From: Trichomonas tenax
Taxonomy: Eukaryota > Parabasalia > Trichomonadida > Trichomonadidae
Reading direction: 5' to 3'
DNA: 25,896 nt
Assembly: GCA_023091735.1 (NCBI GenBank)
Contig: JALKBU010000750.1
Span: forward strand, 1 to 25,896
The notes beneath the pieces were generated by a model. It had not been told where the DNA came from, did no database searches, and saw nothing but the letters and a program-made list of their open reading frames with translations. Position numbers and translations under genes: made by a program. Shown here one piece after another: positions 25,483 through 25,896 of this stretch; position 1 is the stretch's first letter; each line of letters opens with the position of its first letter.

Positions 25483-25896
25483 TTTAAATATTAATGTGGA
25501 TATTGTTTATTATAAATCAACTTCTCTTTTATCGAATATAAAAATCATGTCGTTACCTATAAGAAATAATAAAAAAATGAATATCAAATTGAAAAACTTG
25601 ATATGATCCAAAATAATCTTTGCAGACGTCATTTATTGAAATTTTTAAGTATATTGGTTAACTGCAAAGATATGTTAACGATTGAGAAATGTGTCAGATC
25701 CGATTTTTCACGGGACTGGGACAAAATAGAACAATGTGCTTTTCTGACATGCAACTTATTTTTGACATATAAAGTCAGAATGTCAAAATAAAGGAAAGTG
25801 ACATGTTTGCGGGAAAAAATGGAAAAGTATCAATAGGTTGAAATGGATTGAACTCAATGTTGGAAGCCAAAGAAGACTTCATTATGAGTAGTTGTG
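25483..25896. other. 3' flank of Raptor B and start of the next spacer
   Basis: No gene is supported. A 62-codon ATG frame at 25603-25791 has no recognisable features. Toward the right edge the motif family clusters: TGACATGC near 25745, TTGACATATAAA near 25762, ATGTCAAAA near 25780 and TGACATGTTTGC at 25799-25810. This is consistent with a promoter region for a gene beyond the window. Confidence 0.45.

Noticed and set aside
25603..25791. 62-codon plus-strand frame with ATG
   Set aside because: It overlaps the cluster of TGACATG motifs and shows no protein features.
1..25896. CRISPR arrays, bacterial operons or phage elements
   Set aside because: No regularly spaced repeats are present, and gene structure and initiators are eukaryotic.

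Overview
The window looks like nuclear DNA of a parabasalid protist, a trichomonad such as Trichomonas or Tritrichomonas. The genes are long and intronless, the spacers are AT-rich, and 5' leaders are very short. TCA-type initiators lie about 15 bases before two start codons, and at least one stop codon is embedded in a TAAA polyadenylation-type signal. The gene families also fit: cyclase-like multi-membrane proteins, a small tetraspanin, and a ferredoxin-tailed dihydropyrimidine/dihydroorotate dehydrogenase-type enzyme. Genus and species cannot be decided from the sequence alone.

Layout. 1-1556 (minus): a coiled-coil protein gene cut by an in-frame TAG and running off the left edge, with a tRNA-Asn(GUU) gene ending 11 bases before its start codon. 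1557-2156: spacer with a small BTB-like protein relic on the minus strand. 2157-3392 (+): seven-membrane-span protein with a luminal N-terminal domain. 3393-4307: spacer with a short Tc1/mariner/IS630-type transposase relic. 4308-7914 (+): large broken gene of the trichomonad cyclase-like membrane receptor type, with one nonsense codon and five apparent frame changes. 8517-9614 (minus): PreA-like oxidoreductase with two 4Fe-4S motifs, unusually GC-rich. 10720-11712 (minus) and 12018-12911 (+): a steroid 5-alpha-reductase-family membrane protein and a DHHC palmitoyltransferase sharing a divergent promoter. 13086-13655 (+): small tetraspanin. 13904-14698 and 14832-15387 (minus): two unrecognised proteins, the second with an apparent frameshift near its start. 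15622-18822 (minus) and 22261-25482 (+): two diverged full-length Raptor (TORC1 subunit) paralogues, head to head, with about 3.4 kb between them. That spacer holds a badly decayed unknown gene and AT-rich DNA.

There is no operon logic here; these are independent eukaryotic transcription units on both strands. The strongest biological theme is TORC1: two Raptor copies in one 10-kb stretch, each apparently keeping a different half of the caspase-like His/Cys pair. A second theme is membrane and lipid biology (palmitoyltransferase, SRD5A-like enzyme, tetraspanin, seven-span protein). A third is gene decay, with about five broken or relic reading frames next to intact 3-kb frames. A TGACATGTAA-type motif recurs in several upstream regions and may be a promoter element.
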